Part shown: one piece after another, positions 1-8,855 of the stretch | Layout: every line of letters begins with the position of its first letter | Position numbering within the stretch: position 1 is the first letter of the stretch | Source of the DNA: Roseiconus nitratireducens | GTDB taxonomy: Bacteria > Planctomycetota > Planctomycetia > Pirellulales > Pirellulaceae | Reading direction: 5' to 3' | DNA: 64,000 nt | NCBI RefSeq assembly: GCF_008629675.1 | Contig: NZ_VWOX01000007.1 | Coordinates: 1-64,000, forward strand | The notes under the pieces: generated by a model | What the model was told of the DNA's origin: nothing | What the model saw: the letters and a program-made list of their open reading frames with translations, nothing else | Database searches by the model: none | Program-made: the position numbers and the translations under genes

Positions 1-123
1 GAAGCACCCGGAGCGGAGGGCCGTTCCGGCTATTGACCCCCGTCCCCTTTTCCGGATCCCGCGTGAACCTCGGAAATGCTCTAGAGTGGGGGAGTCCTGC
101 CAGCCCCCATTGACGTCGTCTCC

Positions 124-513
124 ATGTCTGTGAACCCCTACCAGCCGCCCAGGACGGAGTTGCGGGACCGGAGTGCGTCCGCCGAATCCTGGCACGGCCG
201 GTTCGATTGCCAGTATTGCGGGGCGACCCAGAGTTACCTTCGGCAATACTTGACGTCGCCCTTTGGACGCTGCAAAAAATGTTGCCGGCGGTTGAAGTTG
301 AGCGCTTCGCTGCCGCAACGCCTGTTGCGGGGCGTCAGCGCGGTGCTGCTATTCGGTTTGGCCGTCACCTTTCCACAGGCCCCGCTGGTGGGCAAGTGCG
401 TCATCGGTGCTTTGATGATGTTGCCTCCCGATTTTGCGATGGGATGGTATTGGTCACGCTTGCATCGCCGAGCCCGCGCGCCGGAAATCGGAATCGGACG
501 GTTACTGCGATAG
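124..513 (+). CDS. Small zinc-ribbon-like membrane protein, unknown function
   Basis: This 129-residue protein is not one I can name. It begins with the NPYQPP tract that is frequent at N-termini of planctomycete membrane proteins. Two CxxC pairs (C29/C32 and C50/C53) look like a small zinc ribbon. Two hydrophobic stretches follow at about residues 70-85 and 90-108, so the protein is probably membrane anchored with the zinc ribbon on one side. No good Shine-Dalgarno motif precedes the ATG. The downstream methyltransferase is on the same strand after a 164-base gap and there is no evidence of coupling. The zinc ribbon and helices are seen in the sequence; membrane location is inferred. Confidence 0.65.
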   Translation: MSVNPYQPPRTELRDRSASAESWHGRFDCQYCGATQSYLRQYLTSPFGRCKKCCRRLKLSASLPQRLLRGVSAVLLFGLAVTFPQAPLVGKCVIGALMMLPPDFAMGWYWSRLHRRARAPEIGIGRLLR

Positions 514-677
514 CCGCCTCGCCGCGGAAGGTCTCGCGGCGGCTTGTCGTTCCCTGACGTGCAGACTTCCGAAGAACACCAAATTTGTCGATCGGCCTAT
601 CAGCGCCGACGGAGCGTTTGGTAGACCGGAGACTCTCGTCCCGACGCGACTTCCCCACTTCATCGCTTGCTGGATTC

Positions 678-1466
678 ATGGCAACGGATTGTCTGATCTG
701 CCGGAGCAATTCGGACTCGTTCGGCCACGCCACCGTGCTGGGTCGATATGACGTCGAGTACTTTCGCTGCCGCGACTGTCACTTCATTCAAACGGAGACG
801 CCGTACTGGTTGGACGCGGCCTACCGCGAAACCATCGCGGCGACCGACGTCGGCTTGATCGCCCGTCACGAGCGAGTTGCCCGGATCACCGATCGCCTGT
901 TGCGGTTTGCCTTTCCGACCGCGGCGTGCAGCGTCGACTATCGCGGCGGCTACGGAATGTTCACGCGAATGATGCGCGACCGCGGTCACCACTGCTTTCA
1001 TTTTGACGCCCATTGCCAAAACCTGTTTGCCCGTGGCTTCGAAGCGGAATTGGCCGATGGAGGTTTTGACCTGTTGTGCGCGTTGGAAGTCTTCGAACAC
1101 TTGCCCGACCCGCACCAGGAAATCCAACGGCTTGATCGGCTGGCCGAGCACTGGTTGGTGTCGACCGAAGTCGTTCCGGATCCGGCGCCGCCGCCGGGCC
1201 GGTGGTGGTACTATCATCTTGAAGGTGGCCAGCACGTCAGCCTCTGGTCGGGGCGGGCCCTGCAGGCGATCGCCTGTCACTACGGGCGCACCTTGATTTC
1301 CGTTGGCGATCTGCACCTGTTTTGCCAGGGCAGCGTCAATGCCGGTTGGGTCCGTCACGTGCTGCGGGACCGATCGTCCCGCTGGCTGGACCCGTTTCGC
1401 AAACGACGATCGCTGTTGGTCGACGATGCCAAGCAGGCCGTCGCGTCGATCAAGCAAGCGGCCTGA
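678..1466 (+). CDS. Class I SAM-dependent methyltransferase with N-terminal zinc-binding cysteines
   Basis: A 262-residue protein of the methyltransferase-23 type. The N-terminus carries C5/C8 and C31/C34, which probably bind zinc, as in many sugar or polyketide-modifying methyltransferases. The SAM-binding motif I is present but unusual (VDYRGGYGMF in place of DxGxGxG). The post-motif ALEVFEHLPDP is typical of methyltransferase-11/23 domains. The segment GGQHVSLWS near residue 185 is a family hallmark. I chose the ATG at 678 because the zinc-binding start MATDCLICRS begins there, although the frame is open further upstream. The substrate cannot be told from sequence. The neighbour hisF points the other way, so no operon is suggested. 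Confidence 0.75.
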   Translation: MATDCLICRSNSDSFGHATVLGRYDVEYFRCRDCHFIQTETPYWLDAAYRETIAATDVGLIARHERVARITDRLLRFAFPTAACSVDYRGGYGMFTRMMRDRGHHCFHFDAHCQNLFARGFEAELADGGFDLLCALEVFEHLPDPHQEIQRLDRLAEHWLVSTEVVPDPAPPPGRWWYYHLEGGQHVSLWSGRALQAIACHYGRTLISVGDLHLFCQGSVNAGWVRHVLRDRSSRWLDPFRKRRSLLVDDAKQAVASIKQAA

Positions 1467-1514
1467 TCCGGATACCGGCGTGCCGATCGGCCGGGCCCGG
1501 CGCCCGCATGCCGT

Positions 1515-2282
1515 TCACAACCGCACGGGGATCCCCGCCTGGCGCATCACGCGTTTGGTTTCGGCGATCGAGTATTGGCCGAAGTGAAAGATGCTGGCCG
1601 CCAACGCCGCGCTGGCGTGACCCTTCAAGATTGCATCAGCCAGGTGTTGCGGATTCCCGGCTCCGCCGCTGGCCACCACCGGGATCGAAACGGCTTGGCT
1701 GACGGCGGCGGTAATCGGCAGATCGAACCCGTCGCAAGTTCCATCGGCATCCATGCTGGTCAGCACGATTTCGCCGGCACCCAACGCTTCCACTTCCCGG
1801 GCCCACTGGACCGCCTGGCGACCGGTGGGAGTCCGCCCGCCGTGGATGTGCACTTCCCAAAACTCTTGGCCGTCCTTTTGCACGCGTTTGGGGTCGATGT
1901 TGACCACGATGCATTGGCTGCCGAATCGGTCGGCAGCGCGGCGAATGAATTCCGGGTCCTTGCAGGCGGCCGAGTTGATCGAGACCTTGTCGCAGCCGGC
2001 GTTCAGCAAATCACGCACGTCTTCGATCGTGCGGACCCCGCCACCGACCGTCAGCGGCATGAACACACAGTCGGCGGTACGCCGCACGACGTCCAGGATG
2101 ATGTCGCGTTCTTCGTGACTGGCGGTGATATCCAGGAACACCAGTTCGTCGGCCCCTTCGGCCTCGTAGCGGCTGGCCACTTGGACCGGATCACCGGCGT
2201 CGCGCAAGTTGACAAAATTGGTGCCCTTGACCACGCGTCCGCCGTGGACGTCAAGGCAGGGAATCACACGGGCTGCAAGCAT
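1515..2282 (-). CDS. hisF: Imidazole glycerol phosphate synthase, cyclase subunit HisF
   Basis: HisF closes the imidazole ring in histidine synthesis. It uses ammonia made by its partner HisH to convert PRFAR into imidazole glycerol phosphate and AICAR. The protein is a (beta/alpha)8 barrel of 255 residues, the normal family length. With the chosen ATG the two catalytic aspartates fall exactly where expected: D11 in [11 protein letters not shown] and D130 in VVNIDPKR. The phosphate-binding motifs TVGGGVR and VVASGGAG are also present. An upstream in-frame start would add ten residues not found in the family. No other his gene is nearby, so the histidine pathway is dispersed here. AICAR, the by-product, is a substrate of PurH, whose gene lies 460 bases away on the other strand. 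Confidence 0.96.
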   Translation of the reverse strand: MLAARVIPCLDVHGGRVVKGTNFVNLRDAGDPVQVASRYEAEGADELVFLDITASHEERDIILDVVRRTADCVFMPLTVGGGVRTIEDVRDLLNAGCDKVSINSAACKDPEFIRRAADRFGSQCIVVNIDPKRVQKDGQEFWEVHIHGGRTPTGRQAVQWAREVEALGAGEIVLTSMDADGTCDGFDLPITAAVSQAVSIPVVASGGAGNPQHLADAILKGHASAALAASIFHFGQYSIAETKRVMRQAGIPVRL

Positions 2283-2319
2283 CGCACTCGGTCGCAAGGG
2301 GATGAAGGGCAACGGGCGC

Positions 2320-2458
2320 CTAGCGGGACAGCGTTACATTGCGTGAGCCGCGTGGCGCAGGCCGCGGGTTTTCTCGCTTCAACCGGCGGCGCGAGCCTAG
2401 CCGCTCATTGCACTGCAACTCACGGTGTTTTTGATTGAAAGTGGCACTGTCCCGCTAG
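2320..2458. repeat. MITE-like palindromic dispersed repeat, copy 1
   Basis: A 139-bp element bounded by a perfect 12-bp terminal inverted repeat, CTAGCGGGACAG at 2320-2331 and its complement at 2447-2458. The core holds a second imperfect hairpin centred on a GGGTTTTCTCGC loop. A second copy lies at 58853-58983; I count about 21 differences over 131 aligned positions with no gap. No coding capacity is visible. It sits in the hisF-purH gap. The structure fits a non-autonomous transposon relic or REP-like element, but no transposase is in the window. Confidence 0.85.
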
Positions 2459-2741
2459 GTTATAGGCCACCGGCGGCCGGCTTCGAAGCCCGCTGAGGGG
2501 CCGTACACGGGCAAGACGACGCAAATCAGCGTCGCGCTCTGGCGAACGGATCGAGTGGGCATGTTTTTGCCCCCGCCAGGCGGGTGCGGCGGCTGGCTTC
2601 GACACCCAGGGCTCCAAGACGGTCCCAGGACCGCTCCCGGTTGACCGTTCGGATCACCGCGAATTTAATCTGGGACTGCGGTTGACGGCCAATCCGGCTG
2701 TTTTCCCAAACCCACCGCCCTACCCTTTCCCAGGCCCCGAC
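2459..2741. other. Rest of the hisF-purH intergenic region
   Basis: After the repeat, about 280 bases precede the preferred purH start. The stretch is GC-rich and contains short inverted GGC/GCC runs. I recognise no riboswitch, terminator or convincing promoter box. An alternative in-frame TTG for purH lies at 2682. Confidence 0.5.
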
Positions 2742-4313
2742 GTGTCTCAAGTCGCCAAGGTTCGTAACGCCCTCATCAGTGTCAGTGACAAACTTGGTCT
2801 CGCCGATCTGGCGGCCGGTTTGCAGCGCGCCGGGGTGACGATTTACAGCACCGGAGGCACCCGACGCCACCTGGAGCAGTCCGGGGTCGAAGTCCTGGAC
2901 GTGGCCGAGTACACCGGTTTCCCGGAGATGTTGGACGGCCGAGTGAAGACGTTGCACCCGAAGGTGTTCGGCGGGATCCTGGCCCGACGTGATCGCCAGG
3001 ATCACATGGACGCAATCGAAGACCATCAGATCGTGCCCTTCGACCTGGTGGTGGTGAACCTGTATCCGTTCGCGGCCACGGCGTCGCGGCCGGGGGCGAC
3101 GTTTGAGGCGTGTGTCGAACAGATTGACATCGGCGGACCGAGCCTGGTGCGTGCCGCCGCCAAGAACCATGAAGACGTCGCCGTAGCGACCATGCCGGAG
3201 CAATATGGCGAATTGCTGGAACAGTTGGATTCCAACGGCGGAACCACGCTGGAGTTCCGCAAACAGCTTGCCGCGGATGCATTCGACCACACGGCCGCCT
3301 ACGACCGGGCAATCGCCGACTACATGCGAGGCGATTCAATCGCTGGCGAGTTCGCATCGTCGCTGCACCTCTCCTTTCGCCGCAAGAGCCAGCTTCGCTA
3401 TGGCGAGAACCCGCACCAGCGCGCCGCGTTGTACGCGGATCCCACCGTTCGCGCCGCCAACCTGGTTTCGGCGCGTCAGCTGAGCGGCAAGGAGCTGTCC
3501 TACAACAACCTGTTGGATCTGGATTCCGCGTTGGAAATCGTACGCGGGTTCTCCTCGCCGGCCGTGTCGGTCATCAAGCACAACAATCCCTGTGGTGCCG
3601 CGATCGATGCGAAGCTCTCGCGCGCCTGCCGCAAGGCACTTGCCGGTGACCCGCTGAGCGCTTTCGGATCGGTGCTGGGGTTCAACAAAACCGTGGACAT
3701 CGAAACCGCCGAACTGCTCTGCGAGCCGGGGCTGTTCATCGAAGCGATCGTCGCGCCGGATTTCGAAGCCGGTGCGGTCGGCCTGCTGACCACGCGGCCG
3801 CGGTGGCGCGAGAACGTTCGCTTGATGCAGGTCGGGATCCTGGATGATCCGCCACCGTCGATTCAGCGCCGATTCATCAGCGGTGGGATGTTGGTGCAGG
3901 ATGCCGATCGGATGACCAGCCCGCGGATCCAATGGAAGACGGCAACCGATACCGAAGTCTCCGATGAACTGTGGGACGATCTGGCCTTCGGATGGGAGAT
4001 GGTTCGGCACGTCAAAAGCAATGCCATCGTGCTGGCCAAGGACACGTCACTGATCGGCGTGGGTGCCGGCCAGATGAGCCGGGTCGACAGCGTGGAGATT
4101 GCGATTGAAAAAGCCGGCGAACGGGCCAAGGGGGCGATCCTGGCGTCGGACGCGTTTTTCCCGTTTCCCGATTCGATCGAGGCTGCCGCCGACGCGGGCA
4201 TCGTGGCCGTGATCCAGCCCGGCGGTTCGCGGCGGGATGAAGAAGTCATCGAAGCGTGCGATCAGCACGATTTGCCAATGGTGCTGACCGGTCGCCGACA
4301 CTTCAAACACTGA
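2742..4313 (+). CDS. purH: Bifunctional AICAR formyltransferase / IMP cyclohydrolase PurH
   Basis: PurH carries out the last two steps of purine synthesis: formylation of AICAR by 10-formyl-THF, then ring closure to IMP. The N-terminal MGS-like cyclohydrolase domain (about residues 5-150) shows ISVSDKLGL, YSTGGT and GRVKTLHPKVFGG. The C-terminal transformylase domain has RYGENPHQ, the catalytic KHNNPCGAA and the closing DAFFPFPDSIEAAADAGI. I prefer the GTG at 2742 because family members begin only a few residues before ISVSDK; this gives 523 residues, the normal size. A TTG at 2682 would add 20 proline-rich residues. The stop codon overlaps the trpC start (TGATG), so the two are translationally coupled. 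Confidence 0.95.
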   Translation: MSQVAKVRNALISVSDKLGLADLAAGLQRAGVTIYSTGGTRRHLEQSGVEVLDVAEYTGFPEMLDGRVKTLHPKVFGGILARRDRQDHMDAIEDHQIVPFDLVVVNLYPFAATASRPGATFEACVEQIDIGGPSLVRAAAKNHEDVAVATMPEQYGELLEQLDSNGGTTLEFRKQLAADAFDHTAAYDRAIADYMRGDSIAGEFASSLHLSFRRKSQLRYGENPHQRAALYADPTVRAANLVSARQLSGKELSYNNLLDLDSALEIVRGFSSPAVSVIKHNNPCGAAIDAKLSRACRKALAGDPLSAFGSVLGFNKTVDIETAELLCEPGLFIEAIVAPDFEAGAVGLLTTRPRWRENVRLMQVGILDDPPPSIQRRFISGGMLVQDADRMTSPRIQWKTATDTEVSDELWDDLAFGWEMVRHVKSNAIVLAKDTSLIGVGAGQMSRVDSVEIAIEKAGERAKGAILASDAFFPFPDSIEAAADAGIVAVIQPGGSRRDEEVIEACDQHDLPMVLTGRRHFKH

Positions 4314-5098
4314 TGACCATCCTTGACGAGATCCTGGTCAAGACTCGGGAGACGATCGCCCGCGAACGTGCGACGATCGCCGCCGAGGAACTTGAAGCGA
4401 AGATTGCCGACCTGCCGCCGTGCAAAGACTTTCACGCCGCGCTCGCCGCTGGCGACTCGGTCCAATTGATCGCGGAAGTCAAACGGGCCAGCCCGTCGGC
4501 CGGGTTGATCCGCGAAGACTTCGATCCGGTGCGGATTGCCCGCGCGTACGTCCAGGGCGGTGCAGCCTGCCTGAGCGTGTTGACCGATGCTCCGTTCTTT
4601 CAGGGATCGTTGCAGTACCTTCGTGAGGTCCGCGGGCAGGTGGATGTTCCGCTGTTGCGCAAGGACTTTATCGTCGATCGCTACCAACTGCTGCAGGCCC
4701 GCGACGCAGGCGCAGATTGCGTGTTGCTGATCGCCGAGTGCTTGCCCGCCGGGGAACTGTTGCGCCTGCACGATCAAGCGGCCGACTTGGGACTGCAAAC
4801 GTTGATCGAGCTGTACGAACCGGAAAACCTGCCCGCGGTGTTGGCAACGGGTACCAAATTGGTTGGTGTCAACAATCGCGATCTCCGCACCTTTCAAACC
4901 ACGTTGCAGCACACGTTGGACCTGTGTCCGCTGATCCCCGAAGACCGATTGATTGTCGGTGAAAGTGGCATCCGCGAACCGGCCGATCTGCAACGTCTGG
5001 CCGCCGGCGGTGTCAAAGCGGTGCTGGTCGGCGAATCGCTGATGCGTCAAGACGACATCACGGCCGCAACCCGACAGTTGCTCTCCGGTGGCGATTGA
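4313..5098 (+). CDS. trpC: Indole-3-glycerol phosphate synthase TrpC
   Basis: TrpC converts CdRP to indole-3-glycerol phosphate in tryptophan synthesis, with loss of CO2 and water. The 261-residue protein is a full-length (beta/alpha)8 barrel. Visible motifs are IAEVKRASPSAG with catalytic E55/K57, SVLTDAPFFQGS, LLRKDFIVD with the general-acid lysine K117, GVNNRDL and VGESGI. The ATG at 4313 shares two bases with the purH stop (TGATG), so translation is probably coupled to purH. That pairing of a purine and a tryptophan gene is not a pathway operon, but both enzymes draw on PRPP-derived intermediates. No other trp gene is in the window. Confidence 0.95.
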   Translation: MTILDEILVKTRETIARERATIAAEELEAKIADLPPCKDFHAALAAGDSVQLIAEVKRASPSAGLIREDFDPVRIARAYVQGGAACLSVLTDAPFFQGSLQYLREVRGQVDVPLLRKDFIVDRYQLLQARDAGADCVLLIAECLPAGELLRLHDQAADLGLQTLIELYEPENLPAVLATGTKLVGVNNRDLRTFQTTLQHTLDLCPLIPEDRLIVGESGIREPADLQRLAAGGVKAVLVGESLMRQDDITAATRQLLSGGD

Positions 5099-5151
5099 AC
5101 TGGTCTCAATGGCCCGGCCGTTGAGGCGACGACTCGCCCAATCAACGCCCG

Positions 5152-5178
5152 CGATCGCGGAAGCTTCATTCGCGATCG
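5152..5178. terminator. Possible hairpin between convergent trpC and RND pump genes
   Basis: CGATCGCGGAA at 5152-5162 pairs with TTCGCGATCG at 5169-5178, with one extra G. The hairpin includes the stop codon of the RND pump gene (5166-5168) and lies between two convergent genes. No U-run follows on either strand, so termination is only a possibility. Confidence 0.3.
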
Positions 5179-8100
5179 GCGAGTGCTTCCAACCGATCCA
5201 AGTTGGAATCGTCTTCACCGGTCATTGCCCCTTCAGCGACCGGTCGTGATGGTTCGATGACCGCCGAGCTCGGATGATCGGGGTCTGCTTCCTTCGCGCG
5301 GGCGCCGAAGTCCTCGCCCACCAGTTCCAAGCCTGCGCTCGGTCGCTCGTGGGACATCCCCAAGGCCGCTTTCAGGTCCATCAGCAGCACGAACATCACC
5401 GGTACCAGGACCAGCGTGAAGCAGGTGGAAACGATCATCCCGCCCAGAAAAACGACCCCCAAGCCGCGATACAATTCGCTGCCGGCTCCGGGGAACAAGA
5501 CCAAGGGAAGCAGCCCCAGAACCGTGGTCAGGGTGGTGATGCAGATCGGACGGATGCGAGTCCGAACGCTTTCCGGAACCGCCCGCGTTGGTGACCAATT
5601 CTCTTCCCGCATGTGAATCAGAGATTGGTGCACGATCAAGATCGCGTTGTTCACAACGGTCCCGATCAGGATGATGAAACCGAGCATCGTGAGCACATCC
5701 AGCGACTGCGGCACAAAGAAGTTCAGCAGCCACAGCCCGATGATGCCGCCCACCGCACCCAACGGGACGCTGAAGATCACCACCAGCGGGTACAGCCAGG
5801 ATTCGAACAATGCCGCCATCAGCAGGTAGGTGATCAGCAAGGCAAGCAGGAAATTGAACCGCAACGCTTCCCAAGCTTGACGCAGCTTGTCGGCGGTTCC
5901 CGAGAGCGCGATGAAGTACTCACTGCCGACCACGCCTTCCTGGATCAGGGGATCGACGATCTTTTGATTGACCAGGTCCATCGCGGCTTCCAGCGGCATC
6001 TCGGCCGGCGGGCTGACCTCGATTGTGATGGCACGCAGTCGCTCGCGACGCTGGATCTGCTCCGGGCCGCTGCTGTAACGCATGTCTGCCACCGCCATCA
6101 GCGGAATCAGTTCTCCGTCTCGAGTGGCCAAGGGAAGCGACATCAGAGCCTCCGGATCGGCGACGGCGGTTTTGGAGGAGGTTTCCCGGGAACCGACGGC
6201 TGAACCTTCATCCGCGGCGTGGGTGGCCTTGATGGTGATGTCGATTTTTTCTCCGCCGACGTAGTAGTCGCCCGCGTAGGCGCCGTCGACCAGCGCGTCG
6301 ACCACATAGCCCAACTGCGTCGTGTCGATTCCCATTTCCGAGGCGGCCAACAGTTTGGGCGTCAGGTGGATCTCGGGGCTGTCCAGTTCCAAGCTCGGCT
6401 GCGCCGACGCCTGTGCTCCTGGCATCCACGTTTCCACGTCGCGGAGCACGCGGGCGGCGATCTGGGACATGCGTTCCAGGTCGGGGCCGGAGATTTCAAT
6501 GTCGATGGTGCGGCCGCTGGTCAATCCGCGGCCGAACAGGCTGGACTGTGCGGCGATCACCCGAACTCCCGGCAATCCCTTCCCGGCGTCGCGGACCAGC
6601 GGGATCAATTCCGCCGCGCGAGCTTCATCACGCGCGCGAAATCCCATGAACAGGTCGCGTTGGCGGATCGAGCAAAAGTAATAGTCGATGACCGGCCCGT
6701 CGGTGCCGTTGGTCGGGCCACTATCCGCGTCGACGTCCCAGTAGGGACGCAAACGATCCTCGACAATTCCGCCGATCTCGGAAAGCTCATCCAGGTTGTA
6801 ACCCGGTGGCAGCGAAAACCTGGCAAACACAAAGTTGCGGTTGCCGGTCGGCAGGTATTCCACCTTGGGCCACAGCAGGTAGCTGATTCCCAGTGACAGC
6901 CCGGTCATCACCAGCGCCACCGCGATCGAGCGGATTCGGGAACGCAGGATCCACTGGTTGAACCCGACGATCGCTTGCACCAATGCCGACGCGATGTGCT
7001 GGATCCACCGCGTCAACGCGGTGGTCAGCGGTGGGCGGACGCGGCTTTCGGTTTCGATCGGTCCGGCGCCGCCGGACCAACCGCGACCGGCGAACAGGCG
7101 GGACGCCGCCGTCGGGATGACGGTGAACGAAACCAGCAGCGAAAACGCGATCCCGCAACTGATTGCCAGGGCAATGTCCCGGAACAATTGTCCGGCGGTG
7201 GCCTGGACGAAAATCACGGGCAGGAAGACGGCGATGGTGGTCAGCGTCGAAGCGACAATCGCTCCGGCGACCTCGGCGACGCCCCGTGAAGAGGCCGCCC
7301 AGGTGTTCTCGCCCAGCTGTTTTCGGCGGGTGATGTTCTCCAGAACCACGACCGCGTTGTCGACCAGCATCCCAACGGCGAAGGCCATTCCGGCCAGCGA
7401 AATCACGTTCAGCGATCGCCCCAGCAATGTCATGCACAGAAATGCCCCGGTGATGCTGATCGGGATGGCGACGGCGGCCACCAACGCACCGCGGGCATAG
7501 CGAAAACCTGCCAGGAGAATCAGCGCCAGCGTCGCGGCGTAAAACCAGGGGGACACGTAGACCGACGCGATGGCGGTCGCGGCAATCGCGATGCTGCTCA
7601 AGATCGTGGGCGGTCCAAGGTGCAGGAACAGCATCAAGACGATGATCGTCGCTGCGCTGCCGATCAGCATGTTTTGAACGACCAGGTCGATGGCCGATTC
7701 GATGTACTCGGTTTCGTCGTAGTACTGGAACAGCTCCAAGCCTTCGCGTTTCAGAAAGCCTTCGTTGAGTTCCTGCTCGGCTTTTCGCAATCCGTCCATG
7801 ACTTGCAACACGTTCGCCCCGGTCACCCGGGCCACGCTGATGCCGATGCTCTCGGTTCCGTAACGGCGTGAGATGCTGTCGCGGTCCTTGAACCCCAATT
7901 TGATTTCGGCAACATCGCCCACGTAGACGCGGGTGTTCCCCTCGGACACGAGTAGCTGGCGGGCGACCTGTTCCGGACTCCGGAATTGCCCCAGCGTGCG
8001 GATCACCCAGCTGCGTTTCCCCTGGAAAACGTCGCCGGCGGTCGTGTCGCTGTTTTGCCGATTGAGGGCTTCGCGAACTTGGGCGATGGTGATCTGGCGC

Positions 8101-8855
8101 GATGCCAACTTTTCCGGGTCGACGATCACCTGCAGTTCTTCTTCGCGGCCGCCGCGCGTTTCCGCATCCGCAACACCTGGGACACGTTCCAGCCGCGGCT
8201 CCACAAAGTTCTCGGAAAACTTTCGAAGCTTCTCCAGATCGATCGGGGGTGGCCGCAACGATTCCAATTCGGGATGCGCGGCGAGATGCTCGTCCAGGCA
8301 GTTTTGCAGGCGAAAGACCCGCAGCGCCGAATTGCTGGCTCGGCGTGCCGGTTCCAACAGTTCGGCGATCGCCGGATGGGCGGTCTGGAACTCTGCGATC
8401 GCTTGCTCGGTTGGCGGGCGTGGGGTGAGCGCAAATCGGGCGATCGGTCGGTCACCCACATCGGACGCTTCGATCACCGGCTCGCCCGCGTCCAGCGGGT
8501 ATTCGCGAACCTGCTGCAATCGCGTGTTCACGCGAGCCAACGCGTCATCGATGTTCGTCCCGATCTCGAATTCCAGCGTCAGTTCGGCTGCGGAAACTCG
8601 GCAGTTAGAAGACAACTTGACCAGCCCTTCGACCCCCTGCAGCTGTTCCTCCTGCTCCAACACGATTTCCCGCTCGATCTCCTGCGGGCTGGCGCCGGGC
8701 CAGCTGGTTTCGATCGTCAGCACCGGGTTTTGAACCTCGGGGACCAACTGTTTGGGGATCAGTCCCAGCGAAAGCGTGCCGAACAGGGCCGCCAGGATGG
8801 CGCCGACGTAGACTTTGACCGGGTTTCGAATCAGCAGATCGAACACGCGTTTCAT
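5166..8855 (-). CDS. RND-family efflux pump, inner-membrane permease (AcrB/HAE1-like) with insertions
   Basis: An inner-membrane transporter of the hydrophobe/amphiphile efflux RND family, which expels compounds using the proton gradient. At 1229 residues it is about 180 longer than AcrB. The extra length comes from a charged insertion in the first porter domain (about residues 146-212), an extra hydrophobic hairpin between TM2 and TM3 (about 415-455), and a polar C-terminal tail of about 60 residues. In TM4 the motif is VDN (D499/N500) where AcrB has two aspartates. The TM10 motif is VVNNAILIV, where AcrB has a lysine. Proton relay is therefore probably rearranged, as in some divergent RND pumps. 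The start overlaps the stop of the adaptor gene by four bases (ATGA), so the pair form one operon. No outer-membrane TolC-like gene is adjacent. Confidence 0.9.
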   Translation of the reverse strand: MKRVFDLLIRNPVKVYVGAILAALFGTLSLGLIPKQLVPEVQNPVLTIETSWPGASPQEIEREIVLEQEEQLQGVEGLVKLSSNCRVSAAELTLEFEIGTNIDDALARVNTRLQQVREYPLDAGEPVIEASDVGDRPIARFALTPRPPTEQAIAEFQTAHPAIAELLEPARRASNSALRVFRLQNCLDEHLAAHPELESLRPPPIDLEKLRKFSENFVEPRLERVPGVADAETRGGREEELQVIVDPEKLASRQITIAQVREALNRQNSDTTAGDVFQGKRSWVIRTLGQFRSPEQVARQLLVSEGNTRVYVGDVAEIKLGFKDRDSISRRYGTESIGISVARVTGANVLQVMDGLRKAEQELNEGFLKREGLELFQYYDETEYIESAIDLVVQNMLIGSAATIIVLMLFLHLGPPTILSSIAIAATAIASVYVSPWFYAATLALILLAGFRYARGALVAAVAIPISITGAFLCMTLLGRSLNVISLAGMAFAVGMLVDNAVVVLENITRRKQLGENTWAASSRGVAEVAGAIVASTLTTIAVFLPVIFVQATAGQLFRDIALAISCGIAFSLLVSFTVIPTAASRLFAGRGWSGGAGPIETESRVRPPLTTALTRWIQHIASALVQAIVGFNQWILRSRIRSIAVALVMTGLSLGISYLLWPKVEYLPTGNRNFVFARFSLPPGYNLDELSEIGGIVEDRLRPYWDVDADSGPTNGTDGPVIDYYFCSIRQRDLFMGFRARDEARAAELIPLVRDAGKGLPGVRVIAAQSSLFGRGLTSGRTIDIEISGPDLERMSQIAARVLRDVETWMPGAQASAQPSLELDSPEIHLTPKLLAASEMGIDTTQLGYVVDALVDGAYAGDYYVGGEKIDITIKATHAADEGSAVGSRETSSKTAVADPEALMSLPLATRDGELIPLMAVADMRYSSGPEQIQRRERLRAITIEVSPPAEMPLEAAMDLVNQKIVDPLIQEGVVGSEYFIALSGTADKLRQAWEALRFNFLLALLITYLLMAALFESWLYPLVVIFSVPLGAVGGIIGLWLLNFFVPQSLDVLTMLGFIILIGTVVNNAILIVHQSLIHMREENWSPTRAVPESVRTRIRPICITTLTTVLGLLPLVLFPGAGSELYRGLGVVFLGGMIVSTCFTLVLVPVMFVLLMDLKAALGMSHERPSAGLELVGEDFGARAKEADPDHPSSAVIEPSRPVAEGAMTGEDDSNLDRLEALADRE

